Shown here one piece after another: positions 6,043-6,219 of a stretch of DNA of 6,219 nucleotides. The stretch spans positions 1-6,219 of the forward strand of contig CAMODY010000104.1 of NCBI GenBank assembly GCA_946611595.1, written 5' to 3'. The stretch is from an uncultured Clostridia bacterium. GTDB lineage: Bacteria > Bacillota > Clostridia > Lachnospirales > Lachnospiraceae. The position numbers and the translations under genes are program-made. Within the stretch, counting starts at the first letter, position 1. Each line of letters opens with the position of its first letter. The notes beneath the pieces are model-generated. The model worked only from the letters and a program-made list of their open reading frames with translations, was not told where the DNA came from and ran no database searches.

Positions 6043-6052
6043 ACAGATTGTT
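6021..6052. promoter_or_regulatory. Inverted repeat flanking the downstream -10, possible operator
   Basis: AACAATC (6021-6027) and GATTGTT (6046-6052) are exact 7-bp reverse complements with an 18-base spacer containing the -10-like TAATAT. The left arm lies between the -35 and -10, and the right arm covers the predicted start point. Such an arrangement fits a repressor of an exporter gene (for instance a GntR- or MarR-type regulator), but no regulator gene is visible and short arms can arise by chance. Confidence 0.3.
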
Positions 6053-6104
6053 GTTTCAAAAAAGCGCCTGCAGCAGGACAGCAGAAGAAAGCGGGAATTT
6101 GAAA

Positions 6105-6219
6105 ATGATCACGTTGGAAGCAAAGCATTTGGTCAAACAATATGGCGGTCAGACCGCCGTGAAAGATCTTTCCTTTCAGCTTGAGAGCAATAGTATATAT
6201 GGCCTGCTGGGTCCGAACG
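6105..6219 (+). CDS. ABC-2-type exporter ATPase, N-terminal fragment (3' end outside window)
   Basis: Only 38 codons are present. They read through MITLEAKHLVKQYGG, then TAVKDLSF and IYGLLGPN, stopping inside the Walker A loop that would continue GAGKT. The IYGLLGPN form is typical of ATPases of ABC-2-type exporters (multidrug, lantibiotic-immunity or sodium-efflux-like) rather than of sugar importers, whose equivalent here is ALMGENGAGKS. The start is supported by a modest GGGA (6093-6096) 8 bases upstream. It lies beyond the operon terminator and has its own candidate promoter, so it belongs to a separate transcription unit. What it exports cannot be told from this fragment. Confidence 0.85.
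   Translation, partial: MITLEAKHLVKQYGGQTAVKDLSFQLESNSIYGLLGPN

Noticed and set aside
6001..6071. Antiterminator pairing between GCAGGCG of the terminator and CGCCTGC at 6065-6071
   Set aside because: Seven complementary bases lying downstream of the T-tract cannot be transcribed before termination is decided; probably coincidence.
4965..6140. Long minus-strand open frame opposite the binding-protein gene and terminator
   Set aside because: The plus-strand frame has a signal peptide, a strong ribosome binding site and family motifs, and the antisense frame crosses the terminator. Its openness is explained by the strong codon bias of the sense gene; the Cys-rich product resembles nothing known.
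1..6219. CRISPR arrays, tRNA or rRNA genes, insertion sequences, phage or toxin-antitoxin genes
   Set aside because: No repeat-spacer pattern, cloverleaf, rRNA segment, transposase or terminal inverted repeats were seen; nearly all of the window is accounted for by the regulator, operon and control regions.

Overview
The window looks like chromosomal DNA from a Firmicute, most likely a Clostridia/Lachnospiraceae-type gut anaerobe. This is inferred from the strong AGGAGG-type ribosome binding sites, moderate GC, tightly packed genes, an AT-rich AraC regulator gene and a carbohydrate-uptake-type ABC operon. Genus and species cannot be read from the sequence. A diderm Firmicute is not excluded, and the non-lipoprotein substrate-binding protein leaves that question open.

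Layout. Bases 1-678 (minus strand) hold most of an AraC-family regulator; its C-terminal end lies outside the window. Bases 679-1001 form a divergent control region with two candidate promoters, a long inverted repeat whose geometry suits an AraC/RhaS-type dimer, a 12-bp palindrome and a perfect 12-bp-arm dyad. Bases 1002-5936 carry a four-gene ABC importer operon on the plus strand: a double-domain ATPase, two BPD_transp_2-type permeases and a secreted type-1 periplasmic-binding-fold protein. The first three genes overlap by 4 and 1 bases and are probably translationally coupled. An 80-base gap containing an AT-rich dyad separates them from the binding-protein gene. A strong intrinsic terminator (5984-6015) closes the operon. 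A new promoter appears to start inside the terminator T-tract and to drive a separate ABC-2-type exporter ATPase, of which only the first 38 codons are present (6105-6219).

How the parts work together. The binding protein captures a small ligand outside the membrane, the permease heterodimer passes it through, and the ATPase powers transport. The AraC-type protein, transcribed divergently, is the natural candidate for a ligand-responsive activator of the operon. The two-permease plus fused-ATPase plan and the binding-protein sequence place the system with the RhaSTPQ (rhamnose), LsrABCD (autoinducer-2) and ribose-like importers. No catabolic enzyme lies in the window, so the ligand cannot be named.

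Most of the window is a conventional importer, and I do not see an unmistakably new system. The points that deserve a second look are the coiled-coil hairpin appended to the second permease, the absence of a lipobox on the binding protein, the partly changed LsrB-type ligand pocket, and the several unexplained dyads in the control regions.
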